The notes under the pieces were generated by a model. The model did not search any database, was not told the origin of the DNA, and saw only the letters and a list, made by a program, of their open reading frames with translations. From contig JALTUB010000216.1 of NCBI GenBank assembly GCA_027047745.1, forward strand, positions 1 to 5,223: a stretch of DNA of 5,223 nucleotides, in the 5' to 3' direction. Both the position numbers and the translations under genes were made by a program. Positions 4,885 through 5,223 of this stretch are shown one piece after another; position 1 is the first letter of the stretch; each line of letters begins with the position of its first letter. The stretch is from Sulfurimonas sp. (GTDB lineage: Bacteria > Campylobacterota > Campylobacteria > Campylobacterales > Sulfurimonadaceae).

Positions 4885-5223
4885 TTTTCTAGTACTCCAT
4901 TCTCTAATTTATAGACTTTTTCACATCCAGTTATAGTACTGAGTCTATGTGCAATAACTATCAATGTTTTATCTTGACTTATTTTATATATCTCATCCAT
5001 TATTTTAGCTTCTGTTTCATTATCAAGTGCTGAAGTCGCTTCATCAAGAACTAATATCTCTGGATCACTGTACAAAGCTCTTGCTATAGCTATTCTTTGT
5101 TTTTGTCCGCCGCTTAGTTTTATACCGTTTTCGCCTACTTCAGTATATATACCTTTATGATGAGTTTCCAAAAATTCTAATATATTTGCCTGTTTTAGTA
5201 CTTTTTTTACTCTTTTTTCATCT
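4881..5223 (-). CDS. Exporter-type ABC transporter, C-terminal end of the ATPase domain (runs off the window)
   Basis: An open frame of 113 codons enters from the right edge and stops at 4881; the start lies outside. Seen in order, counting from the first visible codon: VGENGIKLSGGQKQR with the ABC signature LSGGQ (36-40), Walker B ILVLDEATSALD with catalytic Glu61 and the D-loop, and the switch histidine in AHR (His92). VGENG before the signature and SALD after Walker B are typical of ABCB-type exporters, in which a membrane domain is fused ahead of the ATPase. In a glycan operon this suggests an MsbA/PglK-like flippase of a lipid-linked oligosaccharide, but the membrane part is not visible. 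An in-frame TTG at 5171 is internal to the domain and is not the real start. The stop overlaps the dehydrogenase start as ATGA. Confidence 0.9.
   Translation of the reverse strand, partial: DEKRVKKVLKQANILEFLETHHKGIYTEVGENGIKLSGGQKQRIAIARALYSDPEILVLDEATSALDNETEAKIMDEIYKISQDKTLIVIAHRLSTITGCEKVYKLENGVLEK

Noticed and set aside
4881..5171. A short independent 96-residue ABC protein starting at TTG 5171
   Set aside because: The frame continues upstream without a stop to the window edge, and the residues before 5171 are ordinary ABC ATPase sequence. The TTG is internal, and the gene is simply cut by the window.
5202..5208. Seven-base T run (poly-A on the coding strand) in the ABC gene as a phase-variation tract
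   Set aside because: Runs of 6-7 A/T are common throughout this AT-rich window. The run encodes a normal lysine pair in a conserved frame.

Overview
The window is a slice of an AT-rich genome in which every supported gene lies on the minus strand, so transcription runs from base 5223 towards base 1. It looks like the middle of a surface-glycan (O-antigen, capsule or protein-glycan) operon of a Gram-negative bacterium. Codon use, AT-richness and the style of the Wbp-type enzymes suggest Campylobacterota (Sulfurimonas/Sulfurovum/Arcobacter-like). That taxonomic call is an impression from sequence style, not a search result.

Layout in transcription order: (1) the C-terminal end of an exporter-type ABC ATPase, probably a glycan-lipid flippase (4881-5223, cut by the window); (2) a WbpB/WlbA-like Gfo/Idh/MocA sugar-nucleotide 3-dehydrogenase (3919-4884); (3) a WbpD-like left-handed beta-helix N-acetyltransferase (3258-3917); (4) a 70-residue antitoxin-like protein (3055-3267); (5) a 510-residue fusion of an N-terminal PIN (VapC-like) ribonuclease domain to a complete WbpE-like PLP aminotransferase (1526-3058); (6) a 30-codon remnant of an FAD-dependent oxidoreductase resembling L-2-hydroxyglutarate oxidase, cut right after its dinucleotide-binding motif (1434-1526); (7) a GT4-type glycosyltransferase (265-1437); (8) the N-terminus of a SAM-dependent methyltransferase (1-275, cut by the window). 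Neighbouring genes overlap by 1 to 11 bases or are separated by one base. I see no room for internal promoters or terminators.

The three enzymes WbpB, WbpE and WbpD are the established route from UDP-GlcNAcA to UDP-GlcNAc(3NAc)A: C3 oxidation, transamination of the 3-keto sugar, then N-acetylation of the 3-amine. The glycosyltransferase and methyltransferase would assemble and decorate the glycan, and the ABC protein would flip the lipid-linked product.

The notable part is what sits inside this pathway. A complete-looking toxin-antitoxin pair lies between wbpD and wbpE, with an ATGA overlap of antitoxin and toxin, and the toxin reads in frame, without a stop, into the aminotransferase. All the acidic residues expected of a PIN active site are visible. 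A biosynthetic enzyme therefore carries a potentially active ribonuclease on its N-terminus, with a cognate antitoxin encoded just upstream. The second notable element is the decapitated FAD oxidoreductase. It marks a recombination junction between the conserved sugar-synthesis block and a more AT-rich, probably exchangeable downstream glycan block.
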